Assembly (NCBI GenBank): GCA_937888595.1
Contig: CALARK010000020.1
Coordinates: 372,001-436,000 of the forward strand
Reading direction: 5' to 3'
DNA from: an uncultured Sterolibacteriaceae bacterium
GTDB lineage: Bacteria > Pseudomonadota > Gammaproteobacteria > Burkholderiales > Rhodocyclaceae
DNA length: 64,000 nt
In this document: positions 55,994-64,000 of the stretch, one piece after another
Layout: the number at the start of each line of letters is the position of its first letter
Numbering within the stretch: the first letter of the stretch is position 1
Translations under genes and position numbers: made by a program
Notes under the pieces: generated by a model
What the model was told of the DNA's origin: nothing
Database searches by the model: none
Seen by the model: only the letters and a program-made list of their open reading frames with translations

Positions 55994-57226
55994 ATGACGG
56001 CAGGGCTGATCAGGGATTTGCGCCTCGCACTGCGCAACCTTACGCGCAACACCAACCGCACCTTGGTGGCGGTCGGCACGGTGGCGAGCGGCGTCATCGC
56101 CTTCCTGCTCGCAGGTGGTTTCATCGAGTGGAGCCTGATGTACGGCCGCGAGGAAACCATCCATTCCCAACTGGGCCATACGCAGATCGTCCGTCCGGAC
56201 TATTTCGAAAAGGGCATCGCCGATCCCTACGCCTTCCTGCTGCCGGCGGACTCGCCCGAGCAGAAGAAGGTCGAGACCCTGCCCGGTACCGTATCGCTCG
56301 CCCCCCGCCTCGTCTTCAACGGGCTGATCAGCCACGGGGAGACGACCGTCGTCTTTGCCGGCGAAGGCATCGACCCGATACGTGAAAAACCTGTCGGCAC
56401 ACGCGTCACCTTCCGCGCAGGCCTGGACCTGCAAAATGCGACAGATCGCAAGGTCGTCCTGGGTGAAGGCCTCGCCAAGGCGCTGGGGGTCAAGCCGGGC
56501 GACACCGTGGTGCTGCTCGCCACGGCGGCCAATGGCGGTGCCAATGCACTCGAGGCCACGGTGGCCGGCATCTTCTCGACCATCACGAAGGAATACGACG
56601 ACCACGCGGTGCGGCTGCCGATCCCGCTGGCGCGCAAGCTGATGCGCGTCGATGGCGCCACCTCGTGGGTCGTGGCGCTGGATGCGACGGAACGGACCGG
56701 CAGCTTCGTAAGCGCCGCCCGTGCCGCTCTCCCCGGAAACGCTTTCCAGGTCGTGCCGTGGCGCGAACTCGCCGACTTCTACAACAAGACCGAAGCTCTC
56801 TTCACCAAGCAGGTGACGGTGATGAAGGTCATCATCGGCCTGATCATCGTGCTGACGATCATGAACACCCTGACGATGAGCGTACTGGAGCGCACGACCG
56901 AGATCGGCACCAGCCTTGCCGTCGGCCTGCCTGGCCGGCTGGTGATGCGGCTGTTCATCATCGAGGGCACGCTGATCGGCGTCGTCGGCGGTGCCGCCGG
57001 CATCGTGATGGGCTACCTGCTGGCGATGGGCATTTCGGCCATCGGCATCCCGATGCCACCCCCGCCCGGCATGGCGCACGGCTATACGGCCGAAATCCTC
57101 GTAACGCCTTCCCTGGTACTCGATGCCGCGGTCCTGGCCCTCGTCACCACCCTGGTCGCGAGCGCCTTCCCGGCCTGGAAGGCGGGACGGATGAACATCG
57201 TCGATGCGCTGAGGTATAGCCAGTGA
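55994..57226 (+). CDS. ABC transporter permease (MacB/FtsX type)
   Basis: 410 residues from the ATG at 55994 (the TTG two codons earlier is less likely). N-terminal membrane segment (ALRNLTRNTNRTLVAVG, then a hydrophobic stretch), a large periplasmic MacB-like domain (about 45-275), and three C-terminal membrane segments with the FtsX signature MNTLTMSVLERTTEIGTSLA. It is paired with the next gene 10 nt downstream as a heterodimeric LolC/E-like permease. The matching ATPase is probably the one at 41863. Confidence 0.9.
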   Translation: MTAGLIRDLRLALRNLTRNTNRTLVAVGTVASGVIAFLLAGGFIEWSLMYGREETIHSQLGHTQIVRPDYFEKGIADPYAFLLPADSPEQKKVETLPGTVSLAPRLVFNGLISHGETTVVFAGEGIDPIREKPVGTRVTFRAGLDLQNATDRKVVLGEGLAKALGVKPGDTVVLLATAANGGANALEATVAGIFSTITKEYDDHAVRLPIPLARKLMRVDGATSWVVALDATERTGSFVSAARAALPGNAFQVVPWRELADFYNKTEALFTKQVTVMKVIIGLIIVLTIMNTLTMSVLERTTEIGTSLAVGLPGRLVMRLFIIEGTLIGVVGGAAGIVMGYLLAMGISAIGIPMPPPPGMAHGYTAEILVTPSLVLDAAVLALVTTLVASAFPAWKAGRMNIVDALRYSQ

Positions 57227-57236
57227 GGTCCGGCCA

Positions 57237-58457
57237 GTGAAATTCCAGATCCTGCTCGCCCTGCGCAACATCCTCCGCCAGAAGACGCGTTCGGCAGCGA
57301 CGCTGGTGGCCATCGGTGTCGGGGTCGCAGGCATGATCCTCGCCGGCGGTTTCGTGCAGGACATCTTCATTCAGCTCGGTGAAGCGATCATCCATGCGCA
57401 AACGGGCCACATCCAGGTCACGAAGCGCGGCTACCACGAGGGCAAGACGCGCGCACCGGAGAAGTACCTGATCGATGCGCCGGAGAAACTGAAAGTCGGC
57501 GTTGGCGGGACGGCAGGCATAGACAAGGTGTTCGCACGGTTGAACTTCACCGGCGTCATCAATAACGGCAAGCGCGATCTCGGCATCATCGGCGAAGGCA
57601 TCGAGCCGGAGGCGGAAGGCAAGGTCAGTACCTACCTGCAATACACGGAAGGGCGTCCGCTGACCGACAAGGATGCAGATGGCATCGTCGTCGGCCAGGG
57701 CGTGGCGAAGTCGCTCGGGCTGAAGATCGGCGACCGCGTCAACCTCGTCATCAGCCTGTCGCAGGGCGCGGTGAACACGCTCGACTTCGAGGTGCTCGGC
57801 GTGTTCCAGAGTTTTTCCAAGGAATTCGATGCCCGTGCGGTACGCATCGCGCTGCCGGCGGCACAGGAACTGATGGATACCCCGGGCGCCCACGTGCTGG
57901 TGGTGATGCTGAAGCAGACGCCGGATACCGAACGGGTCGCCGCCGCACTCGATGCCTCGCTCGGTCCGCAAGGCCTGGAGGTCGGCCGCTGGAACAAGCT
58001 GTCGGACTTCTATGACAAGACGGTGGAACTCTACGACCGCCAGTTCGGTGTGCTGCGGCTGATCATCCTGCTGATGGTGCTGCTCAGCGTGGCGAACAGC
58101 GTGAACATGACCATCTTCGAACGCACGCGCGAGTTCGGCACCGTCATCGCGCTCGGCACACGGCCGGCGATGGTGTTCCGCAGCGTGCTGGTCGAAAGCG
58201 CGCTGATCGGGTTGATGGGGGCATTGATCGGCATGACGGTCGGCAGCCTGCTGGCACTGGGCATCTCCGCGCTCGGCATTCCGATGCCGCCGCCGCCGAA
58301 CGCCAACCTCGGCTATACCGCCGAGATACGGCTGGTCCCGCTGGAGGTGCTGACGGCCGGCGCCATCGGTTTCGTGGCCACCTTCCTCGCCGCCATCCGT
58401 CCGGCGCAGCGCGTCGCGAAGCTCGACGTGGTCGAGGCGCTGCGCCACGGCACCTGA
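57237..58457 (+). CDS. ABC transporter permease (MacB/FtsX type)
   Basis: 406 residues from a GTG start with GAGG upstream. Same architecture as the preceding permease: first segment after ALRNILRQKTRSAATLVAIG, periplasmic domain, and three C-terminal segments with NSVNMTIFERTREFGTVIAL and a shared GISALGIPMPPPP motif. A dispersed-repeat copy inside is read K-V-G-V-G-G-T-A. The two permeases together with the distant ATPase and LolA-like protein could form one lipid or lipoprotein export system. Confidence 0.9.
   Translation: MKFQILLALRNILRQKTRSAATLVAIGVGVAGMILAGGFVQDIFIQLGEAIIHAQTGHIQVTKRGYHEGKTRAPEKYLIDAPEKLKVGVGGTAGIDKVFARLNFTGVINNGKRDLGIIGEGIEPEAEGKVSTYLQYTEGRPLTDKDADGIVVGQGVAKSLGLKIGDRVNLVISLSQGAVNTLDFEVLGVFQSFSKEFDARAVRIALPAAQELMDTPGAHVLVVMLKQTPDTERVAAALDASLGPQGLEVGRWNKLSDFYDKTVELYDRQFGVLRLIILLMVLLSVANSVNMTIFERTREFGTVIALGTRPAMVFRSVLVESALIGLMGALIGMTVGSLLALGISALGIPMPPPPNANLGYTAEIRLVPLEVLTAGAIGFVATFLAAIRPAQRVAKLDVVEALRHGT
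57491..57514 (-). repeat. 24-nt dispersed repeat inside the second permease gene
   Basis: 21 of 24 positions match; it runs antisense to the gene, as in the amidotransferase gene at 6046, and is read in the same antisense frame (K-V-G-x-G-G-T-A). Confidence 0.65.
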
Positions 58458-58469
58458 ATCAGTCGGGCA

Positions 58470-59480
58470 TCAGTCAGGAAACCCTTCCGGGTTGCCCGAC
58501 TGCCAGCGCCAGGCATCGACGCACATCTCCTGAAGACCCTTTTCGGCCCGCCAACCGAGCAGGCCGGCAGCGAGCACCGGATCGGCATAGCAGGTGGCGA
58601 TGTCGCCAGCCCGGCGCGGCGCGATGCGGTAGGCGACCGGGCGGCCGCTGGCGGCTTCGAAGGCACGCACCATGTCGAGCACCGAATAGCCGCGACCGGT
58701 GCCGAGGTTGACCGTCAGCAGCCCCCCCTGTCGCTCGAGCGCCGCAAGCGCGGCGAGATGGCCCTTGGCCAGGTCGACGACGTGGATGTAGTCGCGCACG
58801 CCGGTGCCGTCGGGTGTCGGATAGTCGTCGCCGAAGACCGACAGGCAGGCCAGCTTGCCGACGGCGACCTGTGCGACGTAGGGCATCAGGTTGTTCGGTA
58901 TGCCGTTGGGATCTTCGCCGATCAGCCCGGACACATGTGCCCCGACCGGATTGAAGTAGCGCAGCAGCGCGATGCGCCAGTCCGGGTCGGCCCGTGCGAC
59001 ATCGCGCAGGATGTCTTCGATGATCAGTTTGGAGCGACCGTAGGGATTGGTGGCCGACAACGGGGCGTCCTCGCGGATGGGGACGGAGGCAGGATCGCCA
59101 TAGACGGTGGCTGACGAGGAAAAGACAATCGACTTCACCCCGACTTCGGCCATGGCCTCGAACAGGGCAATGCTGCCCTCGACGTTGTTGCGGTAGTAGC
59201 GCAGCGGCTGCTCCACCGACTCGCCGACGGCCTTGAGCCCGGCGAAATGAATGACGGCTTCGCAGCCCTTTAGTGCCGCCACCATCGCCGAGCGATCGCG
59301 GATATCCGCTTCGACGAACCCCGGTCGCCGACCGCAGATCGTCTCGATGCGGTCGAGTACCGACAGTTTGCTGTTGGAAAGATTGTCGACGACACGCACA
59401 TCATGTCCGGCGCCGAGCAACTCGACGCAGGTATGACTGCCGATGTAGCCCAGCCCGCCGGTGACCAGATAGCTTGCCAT
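58470..59480 (-). CDS. galE: UDP-glucose 4-epimerase
   Basis: 336 residues starting MASYLVTGGLGYIGSH at the ATG 59478-59480, preceded by AGGGGAAA. NAD-binding TGGLGYIG (7-14), catalytic Ser/Tyr/Lys with SSSATVYG and Tyr147-x3-Lys151 in NPYGRSKLIIED, then RYFNPVGAH and the C-terminal GTGRGYSVLDMV. It interconverts UDP-glucose and UDP-galactose, supplying UDP-Gal for the exopolysaccharide. It is transcribed alone, convergent with the permease operon. Confidence 0.96.
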   Translation of the reverse strand: MASYLVTGGLGYIGSHTCVELLGAGHDVRVVDNLSNSKLSVLDRIETICGRRPGFVEADIRDRSAMVAALKGCEAVIHFAGLKAVGESVEQPLRYYRNNVEGSIALFEAMAEVGVKSIVFSSSATVYGDPASVPIREDAPLSATNPYGRSKLIIEDILRDVARADPDWRIALLRYFNPVGAHVSGLIGEDPNGIPNNLMPYVAQVAVGKLACLSVFGDDYPTPDGTGVRDYIHVVDLAKGHLAALAALERQGGLLTVNLGTGRGYSVLDMVRAFEAASGRPVAYRIAPRRAGDIATCYADPVLAAGLLGWRAEKGLQEMCVDAWRWQSGNPEGFPD

Positions 59481-59708
59481 GTTGCGGTTTCCCCTGATTT
59501 TTCGGTGCCCTACGGCACATTCGAAGACCATGAAATATACGCGAATGGCAACGGAGTTCGGGCGATAAGGCGGGACCCCGTTGGCATAACATGACTAAAG
59601 TTGGATTGTTATCTTCAAGGTCGGGCGTTATCCTCCAAGTAGTTTGCGGAGGGTGGTCAACCGGGCCGCCGATCACTGCACACGCTGCCTGAAAGAGAGG
59701 AAGCTCCC

Positions 59709-61826
59709 TTGGTCTCGAACGATCGTCATGGCTGGCTGTCCGCCGCTTGCGCGGCCCTGCAGCGAACGCTTTGCCGTGCCGCGAATACGACCGAGGAAAC
59801 CTTGTCGCTGCTCGACCACCTCAGCGAGGGTGTGCTGATCCTCGACCTGAAAGGGCACGTGATCCACGCCAACCAGGCTGCCCGTGACCTGTTCCCGGAT
59901 TACGCCACGAAAATGGCCGGCGCCACGCTGGAACAGCTCGGCATACGCGACGACACGGCGATCACCTTCGGTGCGGGACGGCGCGGAACCCAGGGCGGCA
60001 TCTCCCAGGTGATCGAGATCCGCGGCGAGCCGGCAGGCCGCGCGGCCTTTCCGATGGAGATGAGCATCGTCAGCGGCCAGTACCGGGGTGAGCGGGCGGT
60101 CATTGCCGTGATCCGCGATGTCAGCGCACGCGAGCAGGCAAATGAAAAACTGCGCGAAGCTGCGGCCTTCTTCGAGATCACCCAAGACGCCATCATGATC
60201 ACCGACAGCCAGGGCATGATCCGCTCGGTGAATCCGGCGTTCTCGAGCATGACAGGCTACGCGGCGCACGAGGTCATCGGCCGGACTCCGAAGCTGTTGC
60301 AATCGGGCAAACAGGATCCAGCGTTCTACGCGAAGCTCTGGGACAGCCTGCTGACCACCGGCGGCTGGGAAGGCGAACTGATCAACCGCCGCAAGAATGG
60401 CGAGATCTACATCCAGTACGAGAACATTTCCGCAATCCGCGACCGGCAGGGGCGCATCGTCAAGTATGTCGCGATCCTCAACGACATCACGGACAAATGC
60501 CGGCTCGAAAAGGAAATCGAGTTCCGCGCCAACTACGACCAGCTCACCGGGCTGGCCAACCGCAGCCTGCTGATGGAGCGCCTCGACCATGCCCTGAAGC
60601 TGGGGCGGCGCCAGAAGGAGGCGGCGGCGGTACTGTTCATCGACCTCGATCATTTCAAGCGTGTCAACGACAAGCTGGGACACTCGGTCGGCGACAAGCT
60701 GCTGCAGGAGGTCGCCGGCCGGCTGCGTCAGTGCGTGCGCGAAACCGACACGATCGCCCGCCAGGGCGGCGACGAATTCGTCGTCATCCTGGCCCGCATC
60801 AAGGGTGGCGACGATGCAGCGCGTGTCGCGGAAAAAATCATCGGGGCGCTGTCATCGCCCTTCCATCTCGATGCCTCGATCGTCTCGATCGGCGCTTCCA
60901 TCGGCATCGCACTGACGCCCGACGACGGCAGTGACGCAGATACCCTGTTCCGCAACGCCGACCTCGCGATGTATCGCGCCAAGTCGCTCGGCCGCAACGG
61001 CTACCAGTTCTTCGAGCCGCAAATGACGCAGAGCGCCAACGAACGCCGGCGCCTATTCGATGAAATGCAGGTGGCGCTGGCCGACGAGGAATTCGAACTG
61101 CACTACCTGCCGGTCTTCGACCTGCGCACCGGCCTGCCGGTCGGTGCCGAAGCGCTGCTGCGCTGGAACCACCCGCTACGCGGCATGATCGAGCCCGGCG
61201 AATTCATCGCACTGGCCGAGGAATCCGGGCTGATCGGCGAAATCGACCGCTGGGTGCTGACGACGGCCTGCGCCCATCTGCGCCGCTGGTGCAACCGCGG
61301 GCTCGACCTCAAGATGAGCATTGCAGTGAACCTCACCGGCCGCAAGATACCCGATACCTTCACGCTCGACTGGCTGCAGGCCATGCTCGCCAGCCACGGG
61401 CTGTTCGCCCGCCAGTTGCAGCTGGAGATCAACGAAAAGCTCCTGCTTGAGGAAGATCACGGCAGCGACCGCTGGGTCACCGACCTGCGCGCCCAGGGAT
61501 TCTCGGTCGTGCTGGACGACTTCGGCACCGGCTACTCGTCGCTCTCCCGGCTCAAGGAAAGGCCCATCGACGTCATCAAGGTCGATCGTTCACTGGTCGC
61601 CCAGATGATGGACAACCCGCGCAGCAAAAGCATGGTGCGGGCCATCCTCTCGCTGGCGCATGCCTTCGATACGGAAGTGGTGGCCGAAGGCGTCGAGAAC
61701 GATGCGCAGGCCGCATTGTTGAGGGAAATGGGTTGCCATCTGGTCCAGGGCTATCACCTGTCCCGCCCCCTGCCGGCCGACCAGTTCGGCCGCTGGGCGA
61801 TCGGCCAGCAGGTGCTGGTGACCTAG
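59709..61826 (+). CDS. PAS-PAS-GGDEF-EAL c-di-GMP turnover protein
   Basis: 705 residues from a TTG start supported by GAGAGGAAG six bases upstream; no in-frame ATG occurs before residue 69. No membrane segment. PAS-like domains at about 30-140 and 150-265 (the second ending in a PAC motif); GGDEF domain with intact GGDEF (353-357) and an I-site RETD (344-347); EAL domain with EALLRW from 481 and DDFGTGYSSLS. Both catalytic halves look intact, so it could make or degrade c-di-GMP, a likely input to the PilZ-fused acyltransferase at 43989. Confidence 0.94.
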   Translation: MVSNDRHGWLSAACAALQRTLCRAANTTEETLSLLDHLSEGVLILDLKGHVIHANQAARDLFPDYATKMAGATLEQLGIRDDTAITFGAGRRGTQGGISQVIEIRGEPAGRAAFPMEMSIVSGQYRGERAVIAVIRDVSAREQANEKLREAAAFFEITQDAIMITDSQGMIRSVNPAFSSMTGYAAHEVIGRTPKLLQSGKQDPAFYAKLWDSLLTTGGWEGELINRRKNGEIYIQYENISAIRDRQGRIVKYVAILNDITDKCRLEKEIEFRANYDQLTGLANRSLLMERLDHALKLGRRQKEAAAVLFIDLDHFKRVNDKLGHSVGDKLLQEVAGRLRQCVRETDTIARQGGDEFVVILARIKGGDDAARVAEKIIGALSSPFHLDASIVSIGASIGIALTPDDGSDADTLFRNADLAMYRAKSLGRNGYQFFEPQMTQSANERRRLFDEMQVALADEEFELHYLPVFDLRTGLPVGAEALLRWNHPLRGMIEPGEFIALAEESGLIGEIDRWVLTTACAHLRRWCNRGLDLKMSIAVNLTGRKIPDTFTLDWLQAMLASHGLFARQLQLEINEKLLLEEDHGSDRWVTDLRAQGFSVVLDDFGTGYSSLSRLKERPIDVIKVDRSLVAQMMDNPRSKSMVRAILSLAHAFDTEVVAEGVENDAQAALLREMGCHLVQGYHLSRPLPADQFGRWAIGQQVLVT

Positions 61827-61863
61827 CCCGCACAGCACCGCAACGCGACCGAAGGAATCCCGC

Positions 61864-64000
61864 ATGTCGATCAGCAAACTGCTCGTGACACACGGCGTCT
61901 ACTTCGTCGAAATCCCCGCAGCCCACGTCTACCTGCTCTGCGGTGCTCCGGCCGACAGCATCAAGCACCTGTTGCGGCGCGGCATCATCCAGGTCACCGA
62001 ACGGAATGGCGTGGCCTGCGAGAACGGGCCGAATGCGATCCTGCTGTCGGACGCGATGGTGCAGAACGGTCACCTGTGCAACCTCGGCGAGTTTCCCATC
62101 CTGCAGATGCTTTACCGCCAGGGCATGGCCCTTCCGGGCCACCCGAACAATGCGGGCCGCAAGCCGAAGCTGATCGGAATGCCGGAGCAACTGGCCGCCC
62201 AACTGCGCTACATCCATCGCGGCAACTACGGCCTGATTTCCGTCGATGAAATGATGCTCGCCGGCATCGGTGCCGCCGAAGCTGAAGCGCTGATGCGCAT
62301 CAAGCTGCACTTCGCCTTCGGCCGCATCGCGCCCCCCGAGGATTTCGTCGAGTGCGTGACGCTCGACGCGCACCCAGCCGAACTCGGCAGCGGCGTCAGC
62401 ATCGAACGCCTTGCCCACAACGTCTTCGAAATCCGTCATGGCGCCGATGCGGTGCAGGTGGACCTCAACCTGCCGCCTCATGTCACCTACCCCTGTCCCT
62501 ATCCGCTGACGCATGTCGCGATCGACCGCCATTACTTCGCGGTCGTCCACTCCGGGGATGGCGACGGCTGGGATTTCGACCGGCCGGCGATGAGCAGCGT
62601 GCTGATCCACCAGGGCCGCGTCTACCTGATCGATGCGGGACCAAACATCCACCACTGCCTCGATGCGCTCGGCATCGGCAAGAACGAGATCGCCGGTATC
62701 TTCCAGACCCACGGCCACGACGACCATTTCGCCGGCCTGACGACGCTGCTGCAGTGCGACCGGCCCATCCCCTACTACGCCGCGCCACTGGTGCGCGCCG
62801 CGGTGGCACGCAAATTCTGCGCCCTGCTGTCCATCCCCGAGGCCGAATTCGCCAACTATTTCGACGTGCAGGATCTCGAGGTCGGCCGCTGGAACGACAT
62901 CATGGGACTCGAGGTGCGGCCGACCTATTCGCCCCACCCGGTCGAAACCGCGATCTTCAACTTCCGCGTGCTCTGGGAGGGCGGCTACCGGACCTATGCC
63001 CACCTTGCCGACATCGCCGCGTTCCAGGTGCTCGACGCGATGTCGGCCGGCGACCCGCACGCGCCCGGCATCTCGCCGGAGGTCGCCGCCGCCGTGAAGG
63101 ATGCCTACCTCGAGCCGGTCGATCTCAAGAAGATCGACATCGGCGGCGGCGTCATCCATGGGGATGCCCGCGACTTCCTGCACGATGCCTCGCAGCGGCT
63201 GCTGTTCGCCCATGTCGCGCGGCCGCTGTCCGACGAGGAACGCCGCATCGGTTCGGGCGCCCCCTTCGGCACGCTCGACGTCATGATCCCCGGCCAGCAG
63301 AACTTCCTGCTGCGTGACGCCAGCGAATTCCTCAAGAACTACTTCCCGACGGTGCCGCTCGAGCGGCTGCACATGCTGCTCAACAACCGCATCGTCACTT
63401 TCAACCCGGAAACCATCATCACGCCGGCTGGCCGGACTCCGCCGGAGATCTACCTGATCCTCGCCGGCAAGGTCGAGATGTTGATGCCCGGCTCGGCCGG
63501 CACGCATTACCTGTTTTCCGGTTCGCTGATCGCGGAATCGGCCGCGCTCAACGACCAGCCGAGCGAGGACACCTACCGTTCGGTCGGCTTCGTCCAGGCC
63601 TTGCGACTGCCGTCCGACCTGTACCGCAGCTTCGTCGAGCGCTTCTTCTCGAGTGACGAACTGCTCGACGTACGCATGATCGAAAGCCGCCTGCGGCGCA
63701 CCTTCCTGTTCAGCGACGCCGTCACCAACACCATGCTGCACCGGCTGGCGAAGGCCTGCCGCATCACCCGGCTGGAACCCGGCGAACTGTTCTGCGGGCC
63801 GGAAGATTTCCTGCACATCGTGTCGAGCGGCACGCTGATGCACCGCAACGACCCGGATGCACTCCCCCTGCGCCAGGATGCATTCTGGGGATCCGACAGC
63901 GTTTTCAGCACGCTCGTCTCGAGCGGCGATTGCAGCGAAACCCTCGTCCTGCCGCCATTTACGGTCGTCGCTGTAGAGACAGCGGAGATTTTTTCACTGC
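61864..64000 (+). CDS. MBL-fold hydrolase with cyclic-nucleotide-binding domains, 3' end missing
   Basis: At least 712 residues, starting MSISKLLVTHGVYFVE with AAGGA upstream, and open to the window edge. The first 200 residues have no clear family. A metallo-beta-lactamase fold follows with T-HGHDDH-F (283-288) as its metal site and HPVETAIFNFR after it. From about 480, two CRP-like cNMP-binding segments follow (PPEIYLILAGKVEMLMPG; ITRLEPGELFCGPEDFLHIV). It probably links nucleotide sensing to a hydrolase. The gene before it makes c-di-GMP-related enzymes and is 37 nt upstream. Confidence 0.8.
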   Translation, partial: MSISKLLVTHGVYFVEIPAAHVYLLCGAPADSIKHLLRRGIIQVTERNGVACENGPNAILLSDAMVQNGHLCNLGEFPILQMLYRQGMALPGHPNNAGRKPKLIGMPEQLAAQLRYIHRGNYGLISVDEMMLAGIGAAEAEALMRIKLHFAFGRIAPPEDFVECVTLDAHPAELGSGVSIERLAHNVFEIRHGADAVQVDLNLPPHVTYPCPYPLTHVAIDRHYFAVVHSGDGDGWDFDRPAMSSVLIHQGRVYLIDAGPNIHHCLDALGIGKNEIAGIFQTHGHDDHFAGLTTLLQCDRPIPYYAAPLVRAAVARKFCALLSIPEAEFANYFDVQDLEVGRWNDIMGLEVRPTYSPHPVETAIFNFRVLWEGGYRTYAHLADIAAFQVLDAMSAGDPHAPGISPEVAAAVKDAYLEPVDLKKIDIGGGVIHGDARDFLHDASQRLLFAHVARPLSDEERRIGSGAPFGTLDVMIPGQQNFLLRDASEFLKNYFPTVPLERLHMLLNNRIVTFNPETIITPAGRTPPEIYLILAGKVEMLMPGSAGTHYLFSGSLIAESAALNDQPSEDTYRSVGFVQALRLPSDLYRSFVERFFSSDELLDVRMIESRLRRTFLFSDAVTNTMLHRLAKACRITRLEPGELFCGPEDFLHIVSSGTLMHRNDPDALPLRQDAFWGSDSVFSTLVSSGDCSETLVLPPFTVVAVETAEIFSL

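Overview
The window is GC-rich, densely coded DNA that most resembles a floc- or biofilm-forming betaproteobacterium of the Rhodocyclales type (Zoogloea, Thauera, Azonexus or Accumulibacter-like). The evidence is a full exosortase A (XrtA)/PEP-CTERM exopolysaccharide locus, the PrsK-PrsR-PrsT regulatory set, several PEP-CTERM surface proteins, and lineage-typical partner families. This is inference from gene content; no rRNA or tRNA gene was seen.

Layout. 1-145 (-) is the start of a secreted protein cut by the window edge. 331-21626 (-) is the main EPS/exosortase operon. It holds an export lipoprotein, Wzz-like protein, tyrosine kinase, outer-membrane barrel, ATPase, deacetylase, FemAB, two glycosyltransferases, XrtA-EpsI, TviB, TviC, an asparagine-synthase-like amidotransferase and ManC. 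It is interrupted by accessory cassettes: Phd/PIN plus Uma2 plus a duplicated manC tail, an AAA_14/DUF4143 ATPase, and a second Phd/VapC pair. 21841-32872 (+) is a regulatory and envelope operon: pseudo-cyclase, cNMP-binding patatin, prsK, prsR, prsT, lytic transglycosylase and trypsin-like protease. 32880-36596 (-) is an operon with a PEP-CTERM protein at its head followed by the sparsely characterised HPr-rel-A gene set (Tat-signal protein, PqqD-like, HprK-like kinase, nucleotidyltransferase). 36780-40952 (-) holds a prsT paralogue and the priming sugar transferase. 41051-43961 holds a LolA-like protein, an ABC ATPase and a DUF1302 barrel. 43989-51807 holds a FeeM-PilZ acyltransferase and an operon of patatin, single-module NRPS and TVP38-type membrane protein. 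51875-52500 is a third Phd/VapC pair. 52870-54991 holds two PEP-CTERM genes with terminators. 55064-58457 holds a ThiF-like enzyme and two FtsX-type permeases. 58470-64000 holds galE, a PAS-GGDEF-EAL protein and an MBL-fold/cNMP-binding protein.

How it fits together. The priming transferase, TviB/TviC, ManC, GalE and glycosyltransferases would make an exopolysaccharide. The Wzz/kinase/export proteins would assemble and export it. XrtA would cut PEP-CTERM proteins and release or anchor them at the surface. PrsK/PrsR is a two-component system whose PrsR is a sigma-54 activator. I find near-consensus sigma-54 promoters upstream of all three PEP-CTERM genes and of the truncated secreted gene at the left edge. 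All four carry a 19-nt upstream motif, about TGTCGGAWWYYTTTACRCA. In three cases it sits 59-60 nt upstream of the -24/-12 element, which makes it a strong candidate PrsR binding site. One of these promoters would also drive the HPr-rel-A genes, tying that set to the exosortase regulon.

A second sequence-level discovery is a short dispersed repeat (core GCCGTCCCGCCGGCGCCGAC followed by T-rich sequence). It is present at least 13 times, both between genes and inside at least nine coding regions. In seven of those nine it is read in the same frame, as roughly A-V-P-P-A-P-T-F.
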